A DNA stretch of 64,000 nucleotides from Cryptomeria japonica (taxonomy: Eukaryota; Streptophyta; Pinopsida; Cupressales; Cupressaceae), in assembly GCF_030272615.1 (NCBI RefSeq), contig NC_081412.1, forward strand, positions 144,731,247 to 144,795,246, written 5' to 3'. Shown here in pieces: positions 23,139 through 33,812 of this stretch (position 1 is its first letter; each line of letters opens with the position of its first letter). The notes beneath the pieces were generated by a model. It ran no database searches. It worked only from the letters and a program-made list of their open reading frames with translations, and was not told where the DNA came from. Made by a program: the position numbers and the translations under genes.

Positions 23139-24083
23139 TTATTCTACCACTACTACTCTTCCGATATTCTCTGCCTTCTTACACTCGAAAGCAGGATGTC
23201 CTTCTCCTCCAAACTTATAGAAAGTTCCTCTAAATTTTCTCTTGTCTTGTCTTCCAAAAATCTCATTCCAATAGCCATCTGGTTCTCTCCTCCGGTAGAA
23301 GTTTCTATCATCCTTCTGGTATGAATTACCTTCTTTATTCACTTCCTTGTCATTGTTATGATCTATATAGGTTCCTCTACCTCCAATATATCCTCTTCCT
23401 CCTTGAAATATTTCTCCGATAAACCTTCCACCTCTGCCTCTCTACCTCTACTCATGTCTTTTGTTTAGATTCTCTTTTGCCTTTAGGGCATATTGGTAAG
23501 CCTCTTAAACACTCTCCAATTTGATCAAACTAAGTTCATCTTGTATAGACACTTGCAATCCATTCAAATATCTTGCAACTTGTTCAACTTCATCATCAAC
23601 ATGTCTAGATCTGTTGTTCAACTTGTAAAATGCTTTGGTGTATTACTTCACACTAGATTCCTTCTGTCTCAAATTTTGCAACTTCTGGAATAGATTCACT
23701 TGATAATCAACTGGCATAAATTTTGACTTCAACTTAGCAATCATCTGATCCCATGTCTTAATCTTTTCTTTACCTCTTCTCTATCTATCAACTTGCAAAT
23801 ATTCCCACCACAGAGATGCATGACCTTTCAACCGGGTACATACATATTTCACCTTCCTTTCTTCTTTAGTGTTTTCAAAATCAAAGTACTTCTCCATCTC
23901 TGAGATCCAATCCATCAATTCATTTGAATCCAACTTCCCATCATATTTAGGTGGGGTAAAATGAGGTTTAGTATTCATCCTACTCACAACCCTCAAAAAA
24001 ATTTCCTCATCCGAGTCAACCACCAGTGGGTTTACTTGTTCTATTGGGGCTTCTTCTCCTTCATCTTCACTTACATATTTCAT
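23139..24083 (-). pseudogene. Chromovirus Gag
   Basis: The first 100 codons (24083-23781) are open and acidic at the start, then show the gypsy capsid pattern P-P-K-Y-D-G-K-L-D, W-I-S-E-M-E-K-Y-F-D and L-W-W-E-Y-L. Stops and shifts follow. The nucleocapsid finger at 23225-23160 reads F-Y-K-F-G-G-E-G-H-P-A-F-E-C. The first two cysteines of the expected C-x2-C-x4-H-x4-C knuckle have been lost, while the histidine and last cysteine remain. The protein would assemble the particle and bind RNA. Confidence 0.85.
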
Positions 24084-24318
24084 GTGTCAGCCTCTTCTCT
24101 GGGCTGTCTCCATGGCTTCCAACTAGGCTTCTATCCCTTGCAACATTTTTATCACAATAGGGTCTGCATTCCCATGTGATCCACCATTCCTAGCTCCTCT
24201 TCATGCCATCGTTCACACCGGTCCTTTGAAGCTATAGGTTGGATCCACATTCCACCACCCTACAACAAAAATCTCAGGACACACAACCTCCAGAATGAAA
24301 AATCACTCAGATTCCACT
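24084..24318 (-). other. Chromovirus leader with degenerate primer-binding site
   Basis: No gene. On the minus strand the bases TGGAATCTGAGT (24305-24316) stand just inside the 5' LTR and match the initiator-Met site TGGTATCAGAGC at nine of twelve positions, as expected for a worn chromovirus primer site. Confidence 0.55.
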
Positions 24319-25111
24319 TGAAGTAGTAACCGGTGAGGAGGGACCTCAAAGAGATCAATTCGGACTAGTCAACAAGAGTAAACACAATGGAAACACAAAG
24401 ATATGATGGAGGAAATGCAAAATAGATTGTATTATAACATAAAAATTGATTACAACCAACCGGTAACAACTGGGTTACAACATAACCGGCTCACAGGCCT
24501 AGTAAAACATGATCATAATACATAATAGGTCACAATTGGGACCTTCAATCTTAAGATCTATCTTTTTCACTCAGTATTTCTACTTGATTCTTTGATTGAT
24601 ACATTATAATGCACAATTACAATAATATATATGATCCAACAGGATCCAGTCGGTCCAAAAAGGGATCAAAACCTGAATAACAAGACCTAACATGTAAAAT
24701 CAACAAGGCCAACCTCCACTAAGAGATTCCTCCAAAAAATCTAAAGGATGAAGTGTAGATCATGGGAAAAGGTCGTCCACATGCCAAGAAACATCAGAAT
24801 CAATGTCCAAGGCTCCACAAGCTTCAGAAGGGGTTCTGATAGATCACCAAAATAGGTCCAGGCAACCGGTAACATGAAACTGTCAAGGAAAATGATAGTG
24901 ATAACTTTCCAAAAAATGATCCAAATTCAATGTAGTCTGGAAATAAGAAAGATGATAAATTCTTCAAGTAGAATCCAACTCCACATGATCTAGTGAGCCA
25001 AAATTGAGATAGACAGAAAGAAATGTTGAAACTGCAAACAAAAAGCAATATAGAAAGATAATGTTTTTGGTTGATGCAAGATTGCTATGAACTAGGGATG
25101 CTCCTGCATCA
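24319..25111 (-). repeat. 5' LTR of the chromovirus
   Basis: It aligns with 4352-5154 and has ends TGAAG...GCATCA on the plus strand. It is followed by the target duplication AGTCA (25112-25116). Confidence 0.92.
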
Positions 25112-25116
25112 AGTCA

Positions 25117-25795
25117 TGGCACCTATATGCTTGGAAGAATATTTTCAGATGGATGAAGATTTGAGGACAACTCTTGAAGATTTGGAAAGTGTTGAATCAG
25201 AGAATGAAGATTGAAGGAGAATACGAAGGTAGCTAATGAATGTGTGCAGAAGCTGAGAGAGAAAATCAAGAAGTTTAAGATGAGACATTGAGACATAAGA
25301 AAGTTAACAATTAGTTGAAATAGGTGAATGAGACTATAAAAAATCTGATGCAAAAGATTGAGGAAAATGACAAGGCATAACTTCTCTTGAAAGAGACAAT
25401 AAAGAAGAAGTTTGGAGAATGTGAAAAGATTGAACAAAAGGTGAAGAATCTGAAGGCAGAGAATAAGTTCCTTGACAATAGTAAGCTTTTGGAAGATTTG
25501 ATCAACATGCAAAAATTTAATTCAGACAAAACTAGACTTTGTTTCCAACCTGGTCTGTGCCTAGATCGAGAATGATAAGGAAAACAAAGAAGTCAAAGAT
25601 GAAGTAGAGAAGAGGTCAGAAGATGAGAAGAAGACCCAAAATTAGAAAACAAATGCAAGAAGACCATCAGTTTGACAACCTAATGCACAAAGCTACCCAT
25701 CCTTTAATGGCTTTTGTTTTAAATGCAATAAATTTGGACACACAACAATAAAATGTAGAAGAATTCACTCCTATAGTTGCAAGATGTTTGGACAT
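25117..25795 (+). pseudogene. Sirevirus-like Gag: coiled coil and zinc knuckles, cut at 25795
   Basis: This is the continuation of the layer begun at 3126. Frames change repeatedly, but lysine- and glutamate-rich heptad sequence dominates, for example an open stretch at 25387-25575 with K-K-K-F-G-E-C-E-K-I-E-Q-K-V-K. The end carries a good zinc knuckle, C-F-K-C-N-K-F-G-H-T-T-I-K-C (about 25709-25750). A second knuckle is begun (C-K-M-F-G-H) and is cut by the Tat LTR at 25796. The layout matches the Gag at 7256-8382. Confidence 0.75.
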
Positions 25796-27362
25796 TGTAG
25801 ACACCTAAAAATGGTCAACTCTTGCGGAGTCATACTTTAACATTTGCGCATTGCCTCATTTTAGGTTTTTGCATCGAATTAACATATCTCCTATGATTCG
25901 TACTTGATTTTTATCATTTGTGAACATCGAGTCATTCTTCTACATTCTTCAATTGTTTCGCTCTCGAATTTGGTCTTGTCGACAACAATCTTCAATCATG
26001 ATTTTGGTCAGTCTTATCTTGTTGCATCAACATGCATGCTCATTTGTCATCATTTTGGACATCATCAATCCTAATTAGGGTTTTGTCCTCCTATCAATCT
26101 TGTGATCGATTTGTCATTGATCATTGTCCTCTTATCAATCTTGTCATCTGGCGATCGATTTATCATTAATCCTGATCATTTTCAATCTTGTCATTTAAAC
26201 GATCGATTTGTCATCGATCGTTGTCATGTTCGATCTTGTCATTTTGCGATTGATTTGTCATCGATCGTGGTCATTTTCAATATTGTCGTTTGGCAATCTA
26301 TTTTGTCATCAATCCTTGTCTTTTTGTCAATCTTGTCATTTTGTGATTAATTTACCATCAATCATTGTCTATCTCAATTGTGTCAATTTGGATCAATTAG
26401 TCATTGTTCCTCGTCAATTGGCGCATTTATCAATCAAATCATTTATCACATTGGTCATTTATCAATTCAAAATCATGATCGATATCAATTATCTTCAATC
26501 AAGGCCTAATTGTCATTCTCGCATTCCTAATTCATCTTCTAAGGTTTCGTGATTTAATCATTTAACCTTGTGTGTCATTTCTTCCTTTACGATTAATAAA
26601 TTGTTTATTTATCCTAAGTCTTCTCATTACAATTATATATTTATTTAATTGGCTAATTAATTTCTCCCCTCTTTGTGAATTAATTAATAAATGAAAAATT
26701 ATTAATTAATTCACTTAATTCCTATTTTCCAATTTTCTAATTTTCCTAATTTCTAATTTCAATTTCCTTCTATTTCTCTCCTAAATTCATGGAAATGACA
26801 TGTCAATTTGTCATAAATTTGTAATAATTGACAATCAATCAATTTTGACATAGAAGTTGTCATAATTTGTCATAAATCATCAATCAACAAATTTTGCATA
26901 GAAAGTGCATAATTTGTCATAATTTGTCATAATTGACATAATTGATTTGTAATTTCCATTTGAATTGAATCATGCTAATCTTGTCATCTCTCCAATTCTT
27001 CTATAAATTGGATGATCTTCATCAATCAAAGCTAATTGGTAATCAGACTATCGAATTTCTAGTCAATCATATTTCGAGTACTCTTGATCAAAAATCTTGT
27101 CTACTTGCTTTCAATTAAGTGTGTGCACTTGTAGGTGAGATCCACAACCAAACCATTTGAAGAGGAAAGAAGAACAATGGAACCGCATGAAGGAGCATTC
27201 AAATCACACCTTTGGTTTGCTTAATTTCTAGTTTTGAATGTTTTATTTCATGTCTCTATTGAGTGTTGTTTAGGATAGATCATTGCAATTGTGCTTTCGT
27301 GATTGAGCTATTGATTAGTATGTTTATAATGTTTGTGATGATTTCCTATTTCCTATGCTACA
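25796..27362 (+). repeat. 5' LTR of the Tat element
   Basis: It is near-identical to 39241-40806. In the first 137 aligned bases I count five substitutions and one single-base gap, and the second half looks closer still. A CTATAAATTGG promoter signal lies at 27001-27011. The U3 part holds an array of GATCGAT/TTGTCAT units (26095-26350) and a run of TTGTCATAATT units (26795-26945). Confidence 0.93.
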
Positions 27363-27367
27363 TTAAT

Positions 27368-27386
27368 TGGTGAACCTGACGTGAAC
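27368..27386 (+). promoter_or_regulatory. Tat primer-binding site
   Basis: TGGTGAACCTGACGTGAAC stands five bases after the LTR end. It differs by two transitions from the copies at 40812 and 19407. Confidence 0.8.
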
Positions 27387-27960
27387 ACTAACCATCTAAC
27401 CTCTTTATGGTGTTTTTGAGTGCTTTCAAGTTGATTTGCAGGCCAAAAGCCCAAAAACAGGGTCATGCAGGGTTTTCTGGAGACTTCTGCCCCTGTGTGA
27501 AGCAACCTGCACCTATGTTGAGCATTTTGCACCTGTGTTGAAGACATTCTACACCTGTGTCCTGCATTCTGCGCCTGTGTCCTAAGTTCTGCGCCTGTGT
27601 CCTGAGTTCTACGCCTGTGTAAAGTCCAGAACAGAGGTAAAAATGCAGTGTTTTACTTGAAATTTGTTTAGTTTTTGCATTCTGTTTTCTGTGCTTTGGA
27701 TTTTGGTACTAATTATCTGTGCAAAATCTTGGCATACACATGGCAAAGACAATAAATCAAACTACTAACATGTGTTATGCAGAATCGATAGTCAAAGACA
27801 GCAAATCAAACTTCTAACTTGGGTTTTGCAGGTTGCCTTGGAGAAACAACTAAACTTGGTGTTTGTTATTAATGTTTTAGGCACCTAGTGATTTCTAATA
27901 GGTTGGAATGAACATGTTTTTGCTTTGATTGTTGAGTGTGACATTGGAGTAGGATAGTAT

Positions 27961-28144
27961 GCTCTCATCCTTTTAGGGTGATCAGAAATCTAGATCTTCG
28001 ATACCATGCTTGTGTCTTTGATTGTGTGTCTCTTTTAGAGGGCCTGCCTTCCCGACCACTTTGCTTTTGCAAGCAAGTGATAATCGTGAGAAGGGAATGA
28101 CCCAAAGTGAGTATGGCTAGAATTCCTTGGCATTCTAACTCACT
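27961..28144 (+). promoter_or_regulatory. Conserved RNA hairpin module in the Tat leader
   Basis: Four pairings can be drawn: TCATCC with GGGTGA (27965-27970 and 27976-27981), CCTTC with GAAGG (28047-28051 and 28090-28094), TTGC with GCAA (28061-28072), and a long stem AGTGAGT...TAGAAT with ATTCTA-ACTCACT (28106-28123 and 28132-28144). GGCCTGCC before the second stem and ATGACCCAAGTG-like bases before the last are also shared with the leaders at 48349 and 62549. There the paired bases differ in a compensating way. The role is unknown. Confidence 0.7.
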
Positions 28145-29459
28145 ATAAAAAAATACCTGATGAGCGAAAGCTTTGAAGGAAGGGTTACGTGGGAATTGCA
28201 GTTACTTGGGAAGTGATGACCCTTGAACTCTTTCTCATATCAACATCTAAGTAGGGCCTCTTGGTCTAAATCGTGCTTGCATGACTACATTTGTTTTGTA
28301 TCTTGATGGGCTTAATGTCTCAATCACTCTTGCATGACATCAAGGAGTAATGCTTAACAAAAATCCTTACTACACACCTTGATTTTAGAGGCCAAAAACC
28401 CTTCTAGTTGCTTGAGAAGGACAAGTTCGGATACTTGGAAGAGATACTAAGTTCGCCATGGGGAGATTTCCATGGGGACTGATGCTTGGCTACCCTGAGA
28501 AGTGAGTGCCATGGAGGGGATCCCGTGGGGTCAAGCATCTATGTATTCTCCTTGAATCTCATAATGAGTCTACCTCTCAAGTACCTAATGTCTTTGCCTA
28601 CCATAAGAAATGTGGAAATGAGTATGATTGTCTTAAGTCTAAGTTGCAATATCTTTTATTCTTTGCTTGTCAAAAGCTGAATTGCATCCCATTTCAAAAA
28701 GAAAAACAAATTGATTCAAAACATAAGATTAAACACAAGAGACATTCATCCAACAAAAGTTTATCAAGATTCAAAACTCATCTTCAAACATGGTTAGCAA
28801 ACATTGTTCAAAATCTTATCTCAACAAGCATGTCACTTACATTTAGGTTCATCCTAGGTTGCATTTTGCAAAGTTCATTGTCAAGTACCAAGGTTAGGTT
28901 TCATCTAGGTCATACTCCTTTGCATATCAATAAGAGTCATCCATTTGCATATGTCCTCTTGCATTGAAGTCATATCATTGTCATACATTGCTTACCCTAG
29001 GTCTCTTCATTAAGATTAGGTCATTATCATATCATATTAGGGTCATTTGCATAGTAATTGTCCCTTTGCATATAGTGTCAAAACTAGGTTTTGCCATACT
29101 TGAGTAATCCAAATCTTTGATAAACCCTAAGTCATTGTTAAGAAGTCTAGACCTTATCAAATCTTTTGTCCTTTTGTTATCAATATCATTTGGTCAAACC
29201 TAGCTTAGTATCCAAGCATATAGGGGAGACTTTGTCATTTTGTCCTTTTGTCACTTAAGTCCTTTTGTCCTTTGAGGTCTAGATATCATTCCAATTTCCT
29301 AAGGGTCCCTCTCTTAGATTTGCATTCAAAAAGTTTGTCAAAATCTTCAAAAACAACCAAAAACATAGATTGCATTTTCATCTATTCAAGTTTGCATTTA
29401 GTTGCATAGCATACATTATCTTTGAAAATTCCAAAAAACATTGCATTTGCACAAGTGAC

Positions 29460-31985
29460 ATGCCTGTTGAGACAAGATCAAAATCTAAAAAGATGGGCAA
29501 ACCAATGTATCAACCCATGGACAACACAGCAAATTCACAGTTTCAAACCAGTCAAACAGTACAAATTGAAGGTTCATCAAGCACATCTCTACCACCATAT
29601 GGAACGGTTCAACTTGGGCCACCTCCATTATATGAACCAGTGTTTGTACCTATGAAACTAGGACATGGGAGTGTTCCACCAACTCCAAGAGGAAGTGCGC
29701 CTTTCAATTTGAATCAACCGCACCTGCAACATGACATTCAAACTCAAACATTATATGAAGAACAAACTCTTTCACAAGGATTTGGTTCAGATCAAGGCAT
29801 CCAACAAGAAACGAATCCAAATATCCAACCAGATTCTTCATTTGATTCTGATACTTTTGATGATGTTGACATGTTCCTTCAAGATCCGAAGATAACAAAA
29901 AAGATGGATAAGTTCTTGAACAAGGTCTTTAAGAGGTTTCCACAAAAGTATCTTAACATGATGAGTAATGTGACCTCTTCAAGTGACCAAATCAATGTGC
30001 AAGAACAACAAAGTGGTGAGTTGTTAAGTTTTTCCCTGCATCCAAATGAAGAAAATGCACAACAAGCAACTGAACCTACCTTGATGAGCAAACGTGCTTC
30101 AAAGGCATTGACAGTGACTATTCCTCAAAAGTCACCATTTGAGACAATAAATAATCCACTATTCAACACAACACCTATAACACAAGATCAAATGATGAAC
30201 ACGCAAGTATTCACAGCTGTCCCTCAACAAGAAGTGGTTCCTTACATGCATAAAGTTGGATCAAAATCTAAGATGCAGGAAAGCTTCACAACTGGAATGC
30301 CAAATGTCGCCAATGTCCAAAATAATTCCACGATGCAACAAAGTTCTTATGTCCCGTTAAGTTCAATATCTTTGCCGAATACTATTGCGACAAATCCTTC
30401 GATAATGGCGACACAAAGAGCTACAGATAGTGGTTTGCACCAACAATAATTGTTGCAACAATTGAGTAATATACAAAAGGTACAATCGAATGTGCAAACA
30501 AGTAATGTGCAACAACAACAATTTCGCATTCAACAACAAATTGCAGCACCTTTGACACCATTACAAGTTAATGCAAACTTGCAACCATCACAATGGATTG
30601 GACAAACAACACAGCAAGTTAAGGCAAGTGCTATACCCCATCTTAAAGAGAAGCAATGAAAAGCACCTAAACAAAGTTTTTTACAAATGATGGGATATAC
30701 ACCACGACAACAATTGGCACAAAGTCAACAAATTCCGATCCGTCAGCCTCAACACCAACATGTGCCACAATATGTGCCAAGGCAAACAAGCTATCCTACT
30801 TCACAACCATAATTGGCGCCTGTGCAATATCAACAACCTACTCAATTGCAATATCAACCTAGGCTCCAAGAAGCACAACAACAAGGTCGATATCAAGGCA
30901 TAGCACAACCGCAACAACAAGCGATGTACCAAGAACTTTATATGCCGAAAACACCAAAAATGGCCATTTCAGAGTATCAACAACCGATCGAAAATGCGAT
31001 GTATCGACAAAGAATACCAACCGGGATTAATGATGGAGCTCTAAATTCTGATACAACTGTGCAACAACTTGAGAAGTTGCAATGAAAAGTTGACGCATTA
31101 GAAACTAAAGGAACAAAGAAGTTGTATATAGATCAAGATTTATGTCCTAATCCTTTTGACAAGAGTGTATACATGCCTCCATTCCCTAAGCATTTTGAGG
31201 CACCTAATTTTGAGAAATATAAAGGGAATGGCAATCCAAAAGATCACATTCGAGCATTTTTTGTGGCATGTACTGAAGTGAGCTATGAGGACACCTATTT
31301 AATGTGATTATTTGCACGAAGTCTCACGGGACAAGCCATGGATTGGTATTCACATCTGCCAGGAAATATAAAGACTTGGTCTGAATTGGCTCAAAAGTTT
31401 TTATCTCATTTTGCGTTCAACATCGACAGTGACGTGACCATGTCAGACTTATGCAACACCAAGAAAAAGCAAGGTGAATCATTAGTGACTTTCTTGCAAT
31501 GATGGTGAAGCTTGTATAGTCGTTCTTCCCTTGATATACCCGAAGAACAAAAAGTGAATCTGTTTATCCAAAATTTGGTCCCAGAAATGATGTATGAGCT
31601 AAAATTGAATTGTCCTAGTACTATAGAGAAACTCATTAAGAAAGGAATGAGCATTGAAATGGCTCTGGTAGCTAAAGGAATTATCAAGCTCAATAAAGAC
31701 AATGACAACACCAATTATTCGGGGGATAGAAATAGATTTTGGTATAAGATCAAGAATGTCACTAATGATGGAGTTGTTGATGCAAGAGCGGTGAATGTAA
31801 ATCAACCCCCATTCACGATCAAGAAATTGAGTGTTCCTAATATGTCAACCATGGAACAAAATCAAGCACCAATGAGCAATGTTACTCAATAGCCGCAATA
31901 CCAACAACATGCTCAATAACAGCATACTCAACAGTATAATCAACAACAAGGCCAACAACAAAACCAGCAGCGCAAACCTTTCTAA
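29460..31985 (+). pseudogene. Tat Gag with a glutamine-rich region
   Basis: ATG 29460 starts M-P-V-E-T-R-S-K-S-K-K-M. This start resembles the Gag start at 63678 (M-V-A-T-R-S-Q-K-K-K-M), so it is preferred over the earlier in-frame ATG at 29370. The first 330 codons are open to TAA at 30448. The same frame then continues through several stops, all consistent with C-to-T changes in CAA, CAG or CGA codons. A long glutamine-rich stretch covers 30424-31085. The capsid core follows (P-F-P-K-H-F-E-A-P-N-F-E-K-Y-K-G near 31170-31220, W-Y-S-H-L-P-G, S-H-F-A-F-N-I-D). A second glutamine-rich patch (31879-31982) ends it. The product would form the virus-like particle. Confidence 0.85.
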
Positions 31986-32012
31986 TCAAGGGATGGGCCT
32001 CCTTGATAATTT

Positions 32013-33608
32013 ATGCCATTAGGAGAGCCTATTGAATCAGTAATGAGACAATTGATACAAGCAAAATTTATTAAGCTACCAGATATCAAGGCAGAACCAG
32101 CGGTAAAACCGCATTGGTGGAATGATAATGCGTACTATGAATATCATCGGTCCAAAGGACACAAAACTGCATCATGTTTTCAATTGAAACATATGATTCA
32201 AGATTTATTAGAGAAAGGAGTAATTGAGGTAGATCCACCCCATCCGACCTCTAACACTGATCATACTATTTTCAAAACTCCTTTGCTTGATCATGACAAG
32301 GGTAAAGCGTCTTCTTCCAACTCTACCCAAACAACAAATTATGAAAGTTCTGGTTATAACAATGTCATTAATTGTTTTCATGCATCAAATGAGTATGTTT
32401 CTACCCTAAGAATAAAGGGACAAGATCCTTCTTGCGCAGTCACCACTCGTCGATCCAAAATAGTCCTGAAAGGAGCTCCTGCAGCTCCTCCCAAACCAAC
32501 TCTTGCAAGCCAGTATAATCTTTTGGATCATCTAGGAAAGACACCTTCCCAAATATCAATCCTTGAGCTATTAAAAATGTCTCCCATGCATCGTACAGTC
32601 CTAGATAAAGCTTTAATTGAGTCCACTGTCCTGACAGATATTGATGTTGACCAGTTTCAAGCCCGGATTGGACATTTAGCTGTTTCCCAAAATGTCACAT
32701 TTTCTGACAATGATATCTCACCTGATAAGCTCCCTCATAATGATCCTTTACACCTTGAAGTCTTTGTTCATAACTGCAAAATCCGACGAGTCTTGATAGA
32801 TGGTAGAGTAGGTCTTAATATTTGTACTTTGAGAGAGGTCATTGGCCTTGGATATACAGAAAATGACATTGATGCTTCTAAAAGAATAACAATCAAAGCA
32901 TATGATGATGCTGAGCACCCATCCAAAGGGATAATTACATTGCCTATCAGAGTTGGTCTAGTGATAGAAAACACTTTCCTGCAAGTCCTTGACCTTGATC
33001 TCCCTTATAATATGATCCTTGGTCGTCCATGGATCCATGCAATGAAAGCAGTTCCATCCACCTATCATCAATGTTTAAAATATCCTTACAATGGAACTGA
33101 GATAACAATTTCGGGAGATCCTAATCCATTCCAATTTTGTGCTACTCTAAAGGATACCCCTTAGCGGCAAGTCCCAGTCAATAGAGAGGCCAAATCACAT
33201 AGCTATGTGGATCCTAATCAATTGTTAGATGCTATCAAAGGAAAATTGAAGATACAAGACCAAGGATGTGGAGAATATTCAATGGATCAGACATTCCTCA
33301 TTGGGAATTTGCCAATATCTCCAAAATCATATGGCAAACCACATTTATTGCAAAAAGAACCTAAGGTCATTATTCAATATCAGCCTCCTACTACATTTAC
33401 AAGATGGGGAGAACTTGACAAGGAAACTGTAGATGATGATGTCATAGATTGGCTTTATAAAGATCCAACTGAGACCCCACCTGTCAGATTGCCAGTGGAA
33501 CGATATGGCAAAGGATTTACTATGCTGCAAAAGAAAGGATATGATGGTTGCAGTGGCTTAGGCTTGAACAACAATGGAAGGCTAGAACCTGTCATACCCA
33601 AGAGATGA
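32013..33608 (+). pseudogene. Tat nucleocapsid finger, protease and G-patch
   Basis: In the same frame as Gag. Codons from 32013 are open for 383 residues. A finger near 32130-32180 reads Y-Y-E-Y-H-R-S-K-G-H-K-T-A-S-C, where the first cysteine of the usual C-x2-H-x4-G-H-x4-C form is tyrosine. The retropepsin domain lies at about 32790-33090, with V-L-I-D-G-R-V-G-L-N-I (active aspartate kept, following glycine changed to arginine) and I-L-G-R-P-W-I-H-A-M near its end. After a stop at 33162, an open stretch 33207-33608 ends in a G-patch: Y-G-K-G-F-T-M-L-Q-K-K-G-Y-D-G, then G-L-G-L-N-N-N-G-R-L-E-P-V (about 33507-33600). G-patches bind nucleic acid. They are known after the protease in betaretroviruses. 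Confidence 0.85.
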
Positions 33609-33812
33609 CCTCCAACTTTAGGGTTAGGTTTTGTACCGTTGCGAATTGGATCCACATCTACCAAAGTGCCCATGTGTTGAAAAGGGCATGATTCTGACGA
33701 TGAAATAACACCTGAGGATACCTGACCCGAGACTGATTCCAATGAATGGGAGTGGAGTTCCTTTTCTTCTAGCTCCTATGCCCTTGACAATATTTTCATT
33801 GACCCTAATAAT

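Larger units (their letters stand above)
4352..25111 (-). mobile_element. Ty3/gypsy chromovirus, minus strand, interrupted
   Basis: LTRs at 4352-5154 and 24319-25111 have TGAAG...GCATCA ends on the plus strand. The flanking five bases are AGTCA on both sides (4347-4351 and 25112-25116), a perfect target duplication. Read on the minus strand the order is LTR, degenerate Met-type primer site, Gag, protease, RT, RNase H, integrase, chromodomain, LTR, which is the chromovirus order. About 14.5 kb (6377-20880) is a later insertion inside the integrase zinc-binding region. Without it the element is about 6.2 kb. All domains are broken by stops or frameshifts. Confidence 0.92.
27363..29459 (+). other. 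Long structured leader of the Tat element
   Basis: About 2.1 kb separates the primer site from gag. It includes a degenerate tandem run of CTGCGCCTGTGT-like units (27483-27620) and a block of conserved hairpins (27961-28144). Further downstream, CGTGC-TT-GCATG (28287-28298) and sequence similar to the leader of the element at 59860 continue to about 28550. A 153-codon ORF at 28506-28967 has no recognisable domain and is probably chance. Confidence 0.75.

Noticed and set aside
26095-26350. CRISPR-like array
   Set aside because: The units are irregular, spacers are not unique, the array is duplicated in the second LTR and the context is a plant retrotransposon.
28506-28967. 153-codon ORF in the Tat leader
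   Set aside because: No domain; the region is alignable as leader with 63020-63300, where no equivalent ORF is open.
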